A stretch of 19,005 nucleotides of DNA from Pseudomonas sp. UBA5782 (GCA_002418465.1 DIEE01000235.1:5484-24488), one strand, 5' to 3'; counted from the first letter of the stretch, positions 5,332 through 16,796 are shown. Translations and numbers: made by a program. The notes: a model not told the origin generated them from the letters alone.

Positions 5332-7833
5332 TTAGAGGCTGCGCGCCACCTGGACCTTCTCGAACACTTCGATCTTGTCGCCGACCTTGACGTCGTTGTA
5401 GCTCTTCACTGCGATACCGCACTCCATGCCGTTCCGCACTTCGGACATGTCGTCCTTGAAGCGGCGCAGGGACTCCAGTTCGCCTTCGAAGATCACCACG
5501 TCTTCACGCAGTACGCGGATCGGACGGTTACGGTGCACGACGCCCTCGATGACCATACAGCCGGCCACCGCGCCAAATTTCGGCGAGCGGAACACGTCAC
5601 GCACTTCGGCGACGCCCAGGATGTTCTCGCGAACATCGCTGCCGAGCATGCCGGTCAGGGCTTTCTTGACGTCTTCGATGATGTCGTAGATCACGTTGTA
5701 GTAACGCATGTCCAGGCCTTCGGCCTCGACGATCTTGCGAGCACCGGCGTCGGCACGCACGTTGAAGCCGAACAGTACGGCGTTGGAGGCCAGCGCCAGG
5801 TTGGCATCGGATTCGGTGATACCACCGACGCCGCCACCGACCACGCGAACCTGCACTTCGTCGTTGCCCAGGCCGCTGAGCGAACCCTGCAGCGCTTCGA
5901 GGGAACCGCGGACGTCGGATTTGAGGACGATGTTGAGCGTCTTCTTCTCTTCCTGGCCCATGTTCTCGAAGATGTTTTCCAGCTTGCCGGCATGCGCGCG
6001 AGCCAGCTTGACCTCGCGGAACTTGCCTTGACGGAACAGGGCCACTTCGCGGGCCTTCTTCTCGTCCGCGACCACGGTCATGTCGTCGCCGGCATCCGGG
6101 GTGCCGTCCAGGCCGAGGATCTCGACCGGAATCGACGGACCGGCTTCCTTGATCGACTTGCCGTTCTCATCGAGCATGGCACGCACGCGGCCATAGTTGA
6201 CGCCGACCAGAACCATGTCGCCCTGACGCAGGGTGCCGTCCTGAACCAGCACGGTGGCTACCGGGCCACGGCCCTTGTCCAGACGGGACTCGACAACCAC
6301 ACCTCGGCCGGGAGCCGACGGAGTGGCCTTGAGCTCGAGAACTTCGGCCTGTAGCAGCACGGCTTCAAGCAGTTCGTCGACACCGGTACCGGCCTTGGCC
6401 GAGACGCCCACGAAGGGTGCGTCGCCGCCCCACTCTTCCGGGATCACATCCAGCGCGGCCAGGCCGTTCTTGATGTTGTCCGGGTTGGCTTCCGGCTTGT
6501 CCATCTTGTTGATCGCGACCACGATCGGCACGCCAGCTGCCTTGGCATGCTGAACGGCTTCCTGGGTCTGCGGCATCACGCCATCGTCCGCCGCCACCAC
6601 CAGGATGACGATGTCGGTGGCCCTGGCACCACGGGCACGCATCTGGGTAAACGCGGCGTGGCCGGGAGTGTCGAGGAAGGTGACCATGCCGCGGTCGGTT
6701 TCCACGTGGTAGGCACCGATGTGCTGGGTGATACCACCGGCTTCGCCAGCGGCCACCTTGGCACGACGGATGTAGTCGAGCAGCGAGGTCTTGCCGTGGT
6801 CGACGTGGCCCATGACGGTCACGACCGGCGCGCGGTGGAAAGACTCACCTTCGAACTTCAGCGATTCCGCCAGTTGCTCTTCCAGAACGTTGTCGCTGAC
6901 CAGCTTGACCTTGTGGCCAAACTCCTCGGCGATCAGCTGGGCAGTGTCCTGATCCAGCACCTGGTTGATGGTCACCGGGGTGCCCATCTTGAACATGAAC
7001 TTGACGATCTCGGCGCCCTTGACCGCCATCTGTGCGGCCAGGTCGGCCACGGTGATGGTTTCACCGATATTAACGTCGCGCACGATGGGTCCTGTTGGGC
7101 TCTGGAACCCATGCTGATTGCGTTTCTTCAGCTTCGCCTTGCCGCGACCGCCACGGCGGCCAAAGCTGTCGCTTTCGTCGTCGGTGCTGCGCGGTGCGAC
7201 GCGCGGAGCGGGCACCTTGTCTTTCGGCGCGGGGCGATGCTGGGTGTGCTTGCGATCGCGACGTTCGTCGTCATCGCTGCGTGCCTTCTCGGGGCGCCGC
7301 ACTTCTTCCTTCTTGCGCTCTTCGACCGGCGCTGCCGCGACCGGAAGCTCGCTCGGCGCGACATCGGCGACCGCAGCCGCAGGCGCGACGGCACCGGCTT
7401 CTTCGGCGACCGGCTGCGACTGCTGGCGACGCGCTTCTTCTTCGGCGCGACGCTTGGCTTCTTCCTCGGCCTTCAGACGCGCCGCTTCTTCGGCCGCGCG
7501 CTGCTCTTCCAGCTCGCGCTGCTTCTCGGCCTCGATCTCGTCAGGGCTGCGCTTGACGTAGGTCTTCTTCTTGCGCACTTCGACGCTGATGGTCTTGCTA
7601 CCGGCGACCCGCAGGGTCGTGGTGGTCTTGCGCTGCAAGGTGATCTTGCGCGGCTCTTCCATTTTTTCGCCGTGGCTGCCCTTAAGGTGGGCCAGCAGGG
7701 CCTGCTTTTCGTTGTCGGTCACTACTTGCTCGGCGCTGGTGTGCGACAGACCTGCCTCACGCATCTGCAGCAGCAGGCGCTCGACCGGTGTGTCGACCAC
7801 TTGGGCCAGTTCTTTCACCGTGACTTGCGTCAT
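5332..7833 (-). CDS. infB: Translation initiation factor IF-2
   Basis: IF-2 is the GTPase that brings fMet-tRNA to the 30S subunit and promotes subunit joining. The product is 833 residues. An N-terminal IF2N domain (1-50) and a second conserved block (about 82-98, with KKKTYVKRS) precede a charged, coiled, Glu/Ala/Arg-rich linker (about 98-235). A second IF2N-like segment (about 255-330) leads to the G domain with GHVDHGKT (342-349), DTPGH (388-392), NKMD (442-445) and SAK (478-480). Domains II, III and the C-terminal fMet-tRNA-binding domain follow. An upstream in-frame GTG would add 13 residues inside the nusA tail. The ATG giving MTQVTVKELAQVV is preferred for its GAGGAG site and family conservation. 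It lies 26 bases after nusA. Confidence 0.98.
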   Translation of the reverse strand: MTQVTVKELAQVVDTPVERLLLQMREAGLSHTSAEQVVTDNEKQALLAHLKGSHGEKMEEPRKITLQRKTTTTLRVAGSKTISVEVRKKKTYVKRSPDEIEAEKQRELEEQRAAEEAARLKAEEEAKRRAEEEARRQQSQPVAEEAGAVAPAAAVADVAPSELPVAAAPVEERKKEEVRRPEKARSDDDERRDRKHTQHRPAPKDKVPAPRVAPRSTDDESDSFGRRGGRGKAKLKKRNQHGFQSPTGPIVRDVNIGETITVADLAAQMAVKGAEIVKFMFKMGTPVTINQVLDQDTAQLIAEEFGHKVKLVSDNVLEEQLAESLKFEGESFHRAPVVTVMGHVDHGKTSLLDYIRRAKVAAGEAGGITQHIGAYHVETDRGMVTFLDTPGHAAFTQMRARGARATDIVILVVAADDGVMPQTQEAVQHAKAAGVPIVVAINKMDKPEANPDNIKNGLAALDVIPEEWGGDAPFVGVSAKAGTGVDELLEAVLLQAEVLELKATPSAPGRGVVVESRLDKGRGPVATVLVQDGTLRQGDMVLVGVNYGRVRAMLDENGKSIKEAGPSIPVEILGLDGTPDAGDDMTVVADEKKAREVALFRQGKFREVKLARAHAGKLENIFENMGQEEKKTLNIVLKSDVRGSLEALQGSLSGLGNDEVQVRVVGGGVGGITESDANLALASNAVLFGFNVRADAGARKIVEAEGLDMRYYNVIYDIIEDVKKALTGMLGSDVRENILGVAEVRDVFRSPKFGAVAGCMVIEGVVHRNRPIRVLREDVVIFEGELESLRRFKDDMSEVRNGMECGIAVKSYNDVKVGDKIEVFEKVQVARSL

Positions 7834-7859
7834 GCATTTCTCTCCTCGACCGCGACTGC

Positions 7860-9341
<1,482 letters not shown>

Positions 9342-9389
9342 CGTACGCCTCGCCTCTCGCAATCCATTGGACCCGCGGGGATCCGCCCC

Positions 9390-9848
9390 TCAGTCAAAAC
9401 GGGGAATAATGTTGGCTTTGTCGACCGAATCGATCGGCAACAGGTATTCGTGATCGTCGACCAGCACCACTACGTCCTGTTCTTCCGTACCGCGGAGGAT
9501 GCCCTGAAAATTACGCCGCCCTTCGAAGGGCGAACGCAGCTTGATCTTGACCTGCTCACCGGCATGAGCGGCGAACTGTTCCAAGGTGAACAGTGGCCGG
9601 TCCATTCCCGGAGAAGAGACTTCGAGGGTGTATTCGCTGGCGATGGGATCCTCCACATCGAGCACACCGCTGATCTGGCGACTGACCTTTTCACAGTCCT
9701 CGACCAGAATTCCATCGGCGCTATCGATGTAGATCCGCAGCAGCGAATGCTTACCCTGAGAAATGAATTCGACGCCCCAGCATTGGTAACCCAGGGCTTC
9801 CACTACCGGCGCCAACATGGCCTGCAACTGTTCTAGCTTGCTCGACAC
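9390..9848 (-). CDS. rimP: Ribosome maturation factor RimP
   Basis: RimP assists maturation of the 30S subunit. The product is 152 residues, the usual size, with an N-terminal alpha/beta domain (LEQLQAMLAPVVEALGYQCWGVEF), the conserved VSRQISGVLDVEDPI and YTLEVSSPGMDRPLF motifs, and a C-terminal SH3-like domain (about 90-152, with RSPFEGRRNFQG, VVVLVDDHEYLLPID and KANIIPRFD). The frame is open further upstream through the tRNA terminators to within the tRNA gene, which is not plausible. The GTG giving (M)SSKLEQLQ matches homologues and has a GAGGGG site just upstream. It is the first protein gene of the nusA operon. Confidence 0.96.
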   Translation of the reverse strand: MSSKLEQLQAMLAPVVEALGYQCWGVEFISQGKHSLLRIYIDSADGILVEDCEKVSRQISGVLDVEDPIASEYTLEVSSPGMDRPLFTLEQFAAHAGEQVKIKLRSPFEGRRNFQGILRGTEEQDVVVLVDDHEYLLPIDSVDKANIIPRFD

Positions 9849-9876
9849 GAAAGCCCCTCGCGCATGCTGTGCAAAT

Positions 9877-9898
9877 AAAAAATGGGCGAAACGCCCAT
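9877..9898 (-). terminator. Intrinsic terminator in the rimP leader
   Basis: On the minus strand ATGGGCG-TTT-CGCCCAT is followed by a run of T and then ATTT. It lies only about 30 bases upstream of the rimP start and after another terminator, so transcripts from the tRNA promoter must pass both to express the nusA operon. This suggests attenuation or NusA-responsive control. Confidence 0.85.
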
Positions 9899-9945
9899 CC
9901 CTTGAAGTCGCCTGGAATTGTCCGACGACTGACTGTCCAGCTAGC

Positions 9946-9968
9946 AAAAAGCCCCTGAAAAGGGGCTT
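9946..9968 (-). terminator. Intrinsic terminator after the initiator tRNA
   Basis: AAGCCCCT and AGGGGCTT (9949-9956 and 9961-9968) pair perfectly over 8 bp around a GAAA/TTTC loop and end in five T on the minus strand (counting the stem end). It starts about 10 bases after the tRNA 3' end and is the first of two tandem terminators before rimP. Confidence 0.88.
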
Positions 9969-9977
9969 CGCTACTAC

Positions 9978-10054
<77 letters not shown>

Positions 10055-10070
10055 ACAAAGCTGGGGCGAA

Positions 10071-10100
10071 AGTATACGGTTGTTTCCCCTTGCGGGTCAA
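10071..10100 (-). promoter_or_regulatory. Strong sigma70-type promoter of tRNA-fMet and the nusA operon
   Basis: The minus strand reads TTGACC (complement of 10095-10100), an 18-base spacer, then TATACT (complement of 10071-10076), each one mismatch from consensus. The region after the -10 is GC-rich (CGCCCC), like the discriminator of stringently controlled stable-RNA promoters. Transcription would start about 10 bases before the tRNA 5' end. Confidence 0.85.
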
Positions 10101-10115
10101 CCGAACCTCCGCTAA

Positions 10116-10145
10116 CAGCAAAGCCCGCTACCGCGGGCTTTGCTG
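10116..10145 (-). terminator. Perfect 13-bp hairpin separating tRNA-Leu from tRNA-fMet
   Basis: CAGCAAAGCCCGC (10116-10128) and GCGGGCTTTGCTG (10133-10145) are perfectly complementary with a TACC loop. It starts about 6 bases after the tRNA-Leu 3' end. The T-run lies inside the stem (CTTTGCTG) rather than after it, so it may work as a terminator and as a 3' protective end for the secG-tRNA-Leu transcript. Confidence 0.75.
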
Positions 10146-10150
10146 AGTAT

Positions 10151-10236
10151 TGGTACCGAGGAGGGGACTCGAACCCCTACAGCCTATGGCCACTACCACC
10201 TCAAGGTAGCGTGTCTACCAATTCCACCACCTCGGC
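10151..10236 (-). tRNA. tRNA-Leu (GAG)
   Basis: The gene is 86 bases with encoded CCA and a long variable arm, as expected for a class II leucine tRNA. The anticodon stem-loop CTACC-TTGAGGT-GGTAG gives GAG (complement of 10200-10202). The acceptor arms GCCGAGG and CCTCGGT pair with one G-T end pair, and the T-arm GGGGTTCGAGTCCCC is canonical. It follows secG by 12 bases with no promoter between, so it is almost certainly cut from the secG mRNA, as with secG-leuU in E. coli. Confidence 0.97.
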
Positions 10237-10248
10237 AAAACTTGCCTT

Positions 10249-10635
10249 TTACTTCTGCTCTGGAGCCTGAGGTACGTCAGCGCCATCGTCGGCCGCTGGC
10301 TTTTGCTCTTCGAGCACCGGCACATCGCTTGCTGCCGATTCTTTCTTCTGCACTTCCATGACCGCCGGATCAGGCAGACCGACGTTGGTCAGCGCATCAG
10401 CCTTTTCCTTAGCAAAGTAACCTAAGCCCAAGCTAGTCAAGAAAAAAACGGTGGCCAGTATAGCAGTAACTCGACTCAGAAAGGTAGAGGAACCTTGGCC
10501 GCCAAATACAGTTGCGGAGGCGCCGGAACCAAACGAGGCACCCGCATCCGCACCTTTTCCCTGCTGCAGAAGCACCAGAGCGATCACGCTCAGCGCACCC
10601 AGCAGGTGAACAACGATTACGACAGTTTGCAGCAT
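10249..10635 (-). CDS. secG: Protein-export membrane protein SecG
   Basis: SecG is the small third subunit of the SecYEG translocon in the inner membrane and boosts SecA-driven export. The product is 128 residues. It has two transmembrane helices (about 3-23 and 53-73) flanking a conserved cytoplasmic loop LLQQGKGADAGASFGSGASATVFGGQG. The conserved LGYFAKEK and an acidic/proline-rich C-terminal tail typical of pseudomonads follow. The start MLQTVVIVVHLLGAL matches the family; a longer in-frame start would lie within tpiA. Only 4 bases separate it from the tpiA stop and no strong ribosome binding site is visible, so it is likely translated by coupling to tpiA. Confidence 0.96.
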   Translation of the reverse strand: MLQTVVIVVHLLGALSVIALVLLQQGKGADAGASFGSGASATVFGGQGSSTFLSRVTAILATVFFLTSLGLGYFAKEKADALTNVGLPDPAVMEVQKKESAASDVPVLEEQKPAADDGADVPQAPEQK

Positions 10636-10639
10636 TTCA

Positions 10640-11395
10640 TCAGCATCCCGCGGCGCGACAGATCGCACCGAATTCATCTGCATTCAAGGAGGCTCCGCCA
10701 ATCAGCCCCCCATCGATATCCGCCATGCCAAACAGCTCGGCGGCATTGGTGGCCTTGACGCTGCCACCGTAAAGAATCCTCATGCCCTGCGCCACTTCGG
10801 CACTTTCGTCCGCCAGTTGCGCACGAATCGCCGCATGCACGGCTTGCGCCTGGGCCGGCGTCGCAGTGAGCCCAGTACCAATGGCCCAGACCGGCTCGTA
10901 GGCGATCACCGCATTGAAGAAGGCGCCAATGCCCAACTCATGGATGATGCTGCCCAACTGCTCGGACACCACTTCCAGCGTCCGCCCCGCCTGACGCTGC
11001 TCCAGCGTCTCGCCGACGCAAAGGATCGGCATCAGGCCGTGCGACTGCGCCGCGATGAACTTGCGGCTGAGCAACTCGTCGCTCTCGCCGAAAAGCTGGC
11101 GGCGCTCGGAATGCCCGATCAGCACCAGCTTGCAACCTGCATCCGCCAACTGCGCCGCGGAAACCTCTCCAGTCAGCGCACCTTGCCAAGGCTCTTTCGC
11201 GCAGTTCTGCGCGCCGACCGCTATGGGCGAATCAGCGAGGGCCTCGAGCACGCGCTCCACATGGAGAAAAGGCGGCAGTACGGCGACATCGACCGAATCC
11301 GGTATCGCCAGCTGGCGAACACCTTGGGCGAGCGCATCAGCGCTGGCGCGGGTACCGTGCATTTTCCAGTTACCAGCAACCAGGGGGCGACGCAT
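10640..11395 (-). CDS. tpiA: Triosephosphate isomerase
   Basis: The enzyme interconverts dihydroxyacetone phosphate and glyceraldehyde 3-phosphate in glycolysis and gluconeogenesis. The product is 251 residues and a single TIM barrel. Visible active-site elements are GNWKMHG with lysine 11, IGHSERR with the electrophilic histidine 95, AYEPVWAIGTG with the catalytic base glutamate 167 and the flexible loop, and the phosphate-binding YGGSVK and GLIGGASL. The ATG start has GAGG about 7 bases upstream. An in-frame TTG two codons earlier is less likely because the GAGG would be too close. It lies 64 bases after glmM; the gap holds only a small GCTTGC/GCAAGC inverted repeat (11439-11456). Confidence 0.97.
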   Translation of the reverse strand: MRRPLVAGNWKMHGTRASADALAQGVRQLAIPDSVDVAVLPPFLHVERVLEALADSPIAVGAQNCAKEPWQGALTGEVSAAQLADAGCKLVLIGHSERRQLFGESDELLSRKFIAAQSHGLMPILCVGETLEQRQAGRTLEVVSEQLGSIIHELGIGAFFNAVIAYEPVWAIGTGLTATPAQAQAVHAAIRAQLADESAEVAQGMRILYGGSVKATNAAELFGMADIDGGLIGGASLNADEFGAICRAAGC

Positions 11396-11459
11396 GCTCA
11401 ACCTCGTCGATCAAAGTGGGCGCAGATGTTAACCAAGAGCTTGCGGACTGGCAAGCGAA

Positions 11460-12797
11460 TCAAGCACATACCTCGGTAACGACCTTTGCCAGCTCATCGG
11501 CGTAGCCGCGCACCTGAACTTCGTCGTCACCTTCGACCATCACCCGCACCAGCGGCTCGGTACCGGACTTGCGCAGCAACACGCGCCCACGCCCGGCCAT
11601 GCGCTGCACCACCCGTTCGCAGGCATCCTGAACGGCCGGATGCTCGACCGGATCGCGATCACCGGAAAAGCGCACATTGACCAGCACCTGCGGGCACTTG
11701 CGCAGCGCCTGACGCGCTTCGGCGAGTGTCTGCCCGCGACGCTTGAGCGCCATCAGCACCTGCAGTGCAGCGATGATCGCATCACCGGTGGTGGTGTACT
11801 GGCAGCAGACGATGTGCCCGGAATTCTCGCCACCCAGTTGCCAGCCACGCGACAGAAGCTCGCTCATCACGTAGCGGTCGCCGACCTTCGCACGCACGAA
11901 CGGGATATCCAGCTCCTTGAAGGCGAGCTCCAGACCGAGGTTGCTCATCAAGGTGCCGACCACGCCGCCCTGCAGACGGCCCTGCTCGTGCAGGTCACGG
12001 GCGATTACGTAGAGCAGCTCGTCACCATCGACGATGGCGCCGGTGTGGTCGACCATCAGCACGCGGTCGCCATCGCCATCAAAGGCGATGCCGATGTCGG
12101 CGTGCTGCTCGATGACCGCCGCCTGCAGCGAGTCCACATGGGTGGAGCCGCACCGGTCGTTGATGTTCAGGCCATTAGGCTGCGCAGCGAGAACGCTGAC
12201 ATCGGCTCCGAGTTCGCGAAACACGTTCGGAGCCACCTTGTAGGTCGCGCCGTGAGCGCAGTCGACGACGATCTTCAGCCCGGCGAAGTCGGTGCTGGTC
12301 GGCACGCTGCTCTTGCAGAATTCGATGTAGCGTCCGGCGGCGTCATTGATCCGCGAGACCTTGCCCAGCTTGGCGGACTCCACCACCACCATCGGCGTGT
12401 CGAGCAATTCCTCGATCATCAGCTCGACCTCGTCGGGCAGCTTGGTGCCATGCCCGGAGAAGAACTTGATGCCGTTGTCGTAGTGCGGATTGTGCGAGGC
12501 GCTGATGACGATGCCGGCCTCGGCGTGGAAGGTGCGCGTCAGGTAGGCGATGGCAGGCGTCGGCATCGGGCCGAGCAGCATCACGTCGGCGCCGGCCGCG
12601 GACAAGCCGGCCTCCAGCGCGGACTCGAACATGTAGCCGGAGATGCGCGTGTCCTTGCCGACCAAAATCCGACAGGCGCCCTGGCGACGGAACGCCATGC
12701 CGGCAGCCCAGCCGAGCTTGAGCATGAAATCCGGCGTAATGGGAAATTGCCCGACCAGGCCACGAATACCGTCGGTGCCGAAATACTTTCTGCTCAT
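11460..12797 (-). CDS. glmM: Phosphoglucosamine mutase
   Basis: GlmM converts glucosamine 6-phosphate to glucosamine 1-phosphate, feeding UDP-GlcNAc for peptidoglycan and LPS. The product is 445 residues, the usual length, in the four-domain phosphohexomutase fold. FGTDGIRG lies near the N-terminus, and the phosphoserine loop ISASHNPHYDNGIKFF has the active serine at 101. The Mg-binding DGDGDR is at 240-245, the sugar-binding GENSGH at 323-328, and the phosphate-binding RKSGTEPLVRV from 409. The ATG start has a TGGAG site about 5 bases upstream. It follows folP by 15 bases in the known ftsH-folP-glmM order of proteobacteria. Confidence 0.98.
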   Translation of the reverse strand: MSRKYFGTDGIRGLVGQFPITPDFMLKLGWAAGMAFRRQGACRILVGKDTRISGYMFESALEAGLSAAGADVMLLGPMPTPAIAYLTRTFHAEAGIVISASHNPHYDNGIKFFSGHGTKLPDEVELMIEELLDTPMVVVESAKLGKVSRINDAAGRYIEFCKSSVPTSTDFAGLKIVVDCAHGATYKVAPNVFRELGADVSVLAAQPNGLNINDRCGSTHVDSLQAAVIEQHADIGIAFDGDGDRVLMVDHTGAIVDGDELLYVIARDLHEQGRLQGGVVGTLMSNLGLELAFKELDIPFVRAKVGDRYVMSELLSRGWQLGGENSGHIVCCQYTTTGDAIIAALQVLMALKRRGQTLAEARQALRKCPQVLVNVRFSGDRDPVEHPAVQDACERVVQRMAGRGRVLLRKSGTEPLVRVMVEGDDEVQVRGYADELAKVVTEVCA

Positions 12798-12812
12798 AAC
12801 CGCTCCATCAAT

Positions 12813-13664
12813 TCATTCCGCCGCTTGAACCGCGGCGATCATTCGAACCACGTCGACCGTCTCGGCCACGTCATGCACCCGCAGGATGCACGCACCCTTG
12901 GCAACCGCGAGGGCCGCCAGGGCCAGACCACCGTAAAGGCGCTCATCGATCTCGCGCCCAAGCGCCTGGCCGATCATGCTCTTGCGCGAGACGCCAACCA
13001 GCAGCGGCAGGCCGAAGCGCAGCAGAGCGTCGAGGTGCTTGAACAGGCTCAAATTATGCGCCAGGTTCTTGGCAAAGCCGAATCCCGGATCGAGGATCAG
13101 CTTCTCCGGGGCGATCCCAGCCGCGCCGCACAGGGCGATGCGCTCGCCGAGGTAGTCGCAGACTTCCTCGGCAACATTCTCGTAGGAGGGAGATTGCTGC
13201 ATGGTTCCGGGCTCGCCGCGCATGTGCATCAGGCATACCGCCAGACCGCTGTCCGCCGCAGCCTTCAGCGCGCCGTCACGGCTCAGCGAACGCACGTCGT
13301 TGATCAGCCCGGCGCCATGAAGGGCGCTTTCGCGCATCACCTGCGGGGTCGAGGTGTCCACGGAAACGATCACGTCAAGTTCGCTGGCGATCGCCTGAAC
13401 GATGGGCACCACGCGCTCCAGCTCCTCCTCGACGGACACCGCAGCAGCGCCGGGCCGGGTGGACTCGCCGCCGACGTCGATCAGCGTCGCGCCGGCCGCG
13501 ACCATGGCTGCAGCATGGCGCAGGGCCGCGTCGCGCTGACGGAATCGGCCGCCATCGGAAAAGGAATCGGGGGTTACGTTGAGGATGCCCATGACATGCG
13601 GGCGGCTTAAATCAAGAACCCGGTTGCCGCAAGGCAACCGGGTCGGGTTTTGCTGAACGCTCAT
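12813..13664 (-). CDS. folP: Dihydropteroate synthase
   Basis: FolP joins 4-aminobenzoate to hydroxymethyl-dihydropterin diphosphate in folate synthesis and is the sulfonamide target. The product is 283 residues with a TIM-barrel fold. Key motifs are MGILNVTPDSFSDGG (25-39, loop 1), DVGGESTRPGA (63-73, loop 2), the pterin-binding VSVDTS and INDVRS strands, LDPGFGFAKN (191-200) and VGVSRKSMIG (223-232, sulfonamide/pABA phosphate loop). No obvious resistance insertion is seen near the FGF/loop regions. The chosen ATG has AAGG overlapping the ftsH stop 7 bases away. A longer start inside ftsH is rejected. The early coding region contains a strong hairpin. Confidence 0.97.
   Translation of the reverse strand: MSVQQNPTRLPCGNRVLDLSRPHVMGILNVTPDSFSDGGRFRQRDAALRHAAAMVAAGATLIDVGGESTRPGAAAVSVEEELERVVPIVQAIASELDVIVSVDTSTPQVMRESALHGAGLINDVRSLSRDGALKAAADSGLAVCLMHMRGEPGTMQQSPSYENVAEEVCDYLGERIALCGAAGIAPEKLILDPGFGFAKNLAHNLSLFKHLDALLRFGLPLLVGVSRKSMIGQALGREIDERLYGGLALAALAVAKGACILRVHDVAETVDVVRMIAAVQAAE
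13619..13642 (-). repeat. Perfect 10-bp hairpin inside the start of folP
   Basis: CCCGGTTGCC (13619-13628) and GGCAACCGGG (13633-13642) are perfectly complementary around a 4-base loop (GCAA on the plus strand, TTGC in the mRNA). It begins about 22 bases into folP and is followed by TTCTTGATTT in the mRNA. It could slow early translation, act as a partial terminator between ftsH and folP, or be incidental to codons 8-16. Confidence 0.5.
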
Positions 13665-13671
13665 GACTGCC

Positions 13672-15588
<1,917 letters not shown>

Positions 15589-15750
15589 GTCGTTCAATTC
15601 TCTAACCCTCTGGAGCAGGCCATTTCGACCTTCTACCCGCATGACGGCTGGTTGGTAACCTGCCTAACTTACTATACAACCCCACCTCGGGCGGGAGGTG
15701 TCTGTAACCCTATATATCGTTGAGACTGCCAGAAAAGCGCTTTAGTGCAA
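15589..15750 (-). promoter_or_regulatory. ftsH upstream region with candidate -10 elements and a small hairpin
   Basis: This gap of about 160 bases between rlmE and ftsH is AT-richer than its surroundings. On the minus strand it contains TATATA (15711-15716 area) and TATAGT (15672-15677 area) as possible -10 hexamers, without good -35 partners. Between them is the inverted repeat CACCTC-GGGCGG-GAGGTG (15683-15700). A 10-bp palindrome AAAGCGCTTT (15734-15743) lies just after rlmE. No convincing sigma32 promoter (CTTGAAA...CCCCAT) was found. A local ftsH promoter is plausible but unproven. Confidence 0.3.
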
Positions 15751-16374
15751 TCACTCGCCGCGGAATCCGCGGGCCAGCAGGTACTGCTCGCGGGAGCGGT
15801 CACGGGAGGACAGCGGCTTGCGCATCTGCACCTTCTCGAACCTCTCGCGGACCTGCTTGTGATAGAGGTCGAAACCCTCACCCTGGAAAATCTTGATCAG
15901 GAAATCGCCACCCGGGCGCAATACCCGACCGGCGAGATCCAGCGCCAGCTCGCACAGATACATCGCGCGCGGCTGATCAGAAGCCCTCACCCCACTCATA
16001 TTGGGGGCCATATCGGAAATCACAAGGTCTACCGGATGTTCGCCGATGGCTTCGAGGATCTGCGCGAACACTGCATCGTCGGTGAAATCGCCCTGAACGA
16101 AGGTGACGTCGGGGATGCTGTCCATCTCGAGGATGTCGGAGGCGATCAGCCGGCCGCGGTCGCCGATCACCCGACTGGTAACCTGCGACCAGCCGCCCGG
16201 TGCTGCGCCGAGGTCGACGACGGTGATGCCGGGCCGCAGGATGCGGTCCTTTTCCTGGATCTCCAGCAGTTTGTAGCTGGCACGCGAACGGTAGCCGTCC
16301 TTCTGCGCCATCTTCACGTAGGGATCGTCGAAATGTTCTTTCAGCCAACGAGGGCTAGTCTTGGAACGGGCCAC
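15751..16374 (-). CDS. rlmE: 23S rRNA (uridine-2552-2'-O)-methyltransferase RlmE (FtsJ/RrmJ)
   Basis: RlmE methylates the ribose of U2552 in the A-loop of 23S rRNA at a late step of 50S assembly, using S-adenosylmethionine. The product is 207 residues with the FtsJ Rossmann fold. The SAM motif VVDLGAAPGGWSQV is at 52-65. The K-D-K-E catalytic tetrad fits K35, D121 (in ISDMAPNMSG), K161 (FLIKIFQG) and E196 (RSREQYLLARGF), three less than E. coli numbering throughout. The start is GTG with a GAGGTG site upstream; no nearby ATG fits. It is divergent from yhbY across about 100 bases and precedes ftsH, the heat-shock pair order of E. coli. Confidence 0.97.
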   Translation of the reverse strand: MARSKTSPRWLKEHFDDPYVKMAQKDGYRSRASYKLLEIQEKDRILRPGITVVDLGAAPGGWSQVTSRVIGDRGRLIASDILEMDSIPDVTFVQGDFTDDAVFAQILEAIGEHPVDLVISDMAPNMSGVRASDQPRAMYLCELALDLAGRVLRPGGDFLIKIFQGEGFDLYHKQVRERFEKVQMRKPLSSRDRSREQYLLARGFRGE

Positions 16375-16475
16375 GAGGCACCTCGGGTAGTGGATGTGAT
16401 TGGCTGAGCGCGGCCCGAATCGCTCGGGTAAACTACGCCACTTTTTTGCAAAACGAATCGAACAGGGGTCGGATT

Positions 16476-16787
16476 ATGGCGCTCACTCAAGAGCAGAAGA
16501 AGCAATACAAATCTATCGGCCATCACCTGAAACCGGTATTGATCGTGGCCGAGAACGGCCTCAGCGAAGGCGTTGCCGCCGAGCTGGATCGCGCACTGAA
16601 CGATCATGAACTGATCAAGGTGCAGTTTCGCATCACCGAGCGCGAAGAGCGTATCGCCCTGATCGAGGCGGTGTGCAAGAGCGGCAAGGCGCAGCTGGTA
16701 CAGATGATCGGCAAGATGGCACTGATCTACCGCAAGAACCCGCAGCCGAACAGGAACCTCTCCAACCTGCATCGCCATCAGGCCTGA
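16476..16787 (+). CDS. yhbY: YhbY-type RNA-binding (CRM domain) protein
   Basis: YhbY is a small CRM-domain protein that associates with pre-50S ribosomal particles and is proposed to help 50S assembly. The product is 103 residues and almost all CRM domain: an N-terminal LTQEQKKQYKSIGHHLKPVLIVAENGLSEGV, a central helix-strand block NDHELIKVQFRITEREER, and the GxxG-like loop IGKMALIYRKN followed by a basic NRNLSNLHRH tail. The ATG giving MALTQEQKK matches homologues and has AGGGG about 8 bases upstream; a longer in-frame start ten codons earlier lacks such support. It is the only clear gene of the central region on the plus strand. It is divergent from rlmE and convergent with the DUF4149 gene. 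A possible -10 (TAAACT, near 16429) precedes it, without a good -35. Confidence 0.95.
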   Translation: MALTQEQKKQYKSIGHHLKPVLIVAENGLSEGVAAELDRALNDHELIKVQFRITEREERIALIEAVCKSGKAQLVQMIGKMALIYRKNPQPNRNLSNLHRHQA

Positions 16788-16796
16788 CACCGCCCG

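Noticed and set aside
15589..15750. Heat-shock (sigma32) promoter for ftsH
   Set aside because: No CTTGAAA-type -35 with a CCCCAT-type -10 at proper spacing was found, although ftsH is a heat-shock gene in E. coli.
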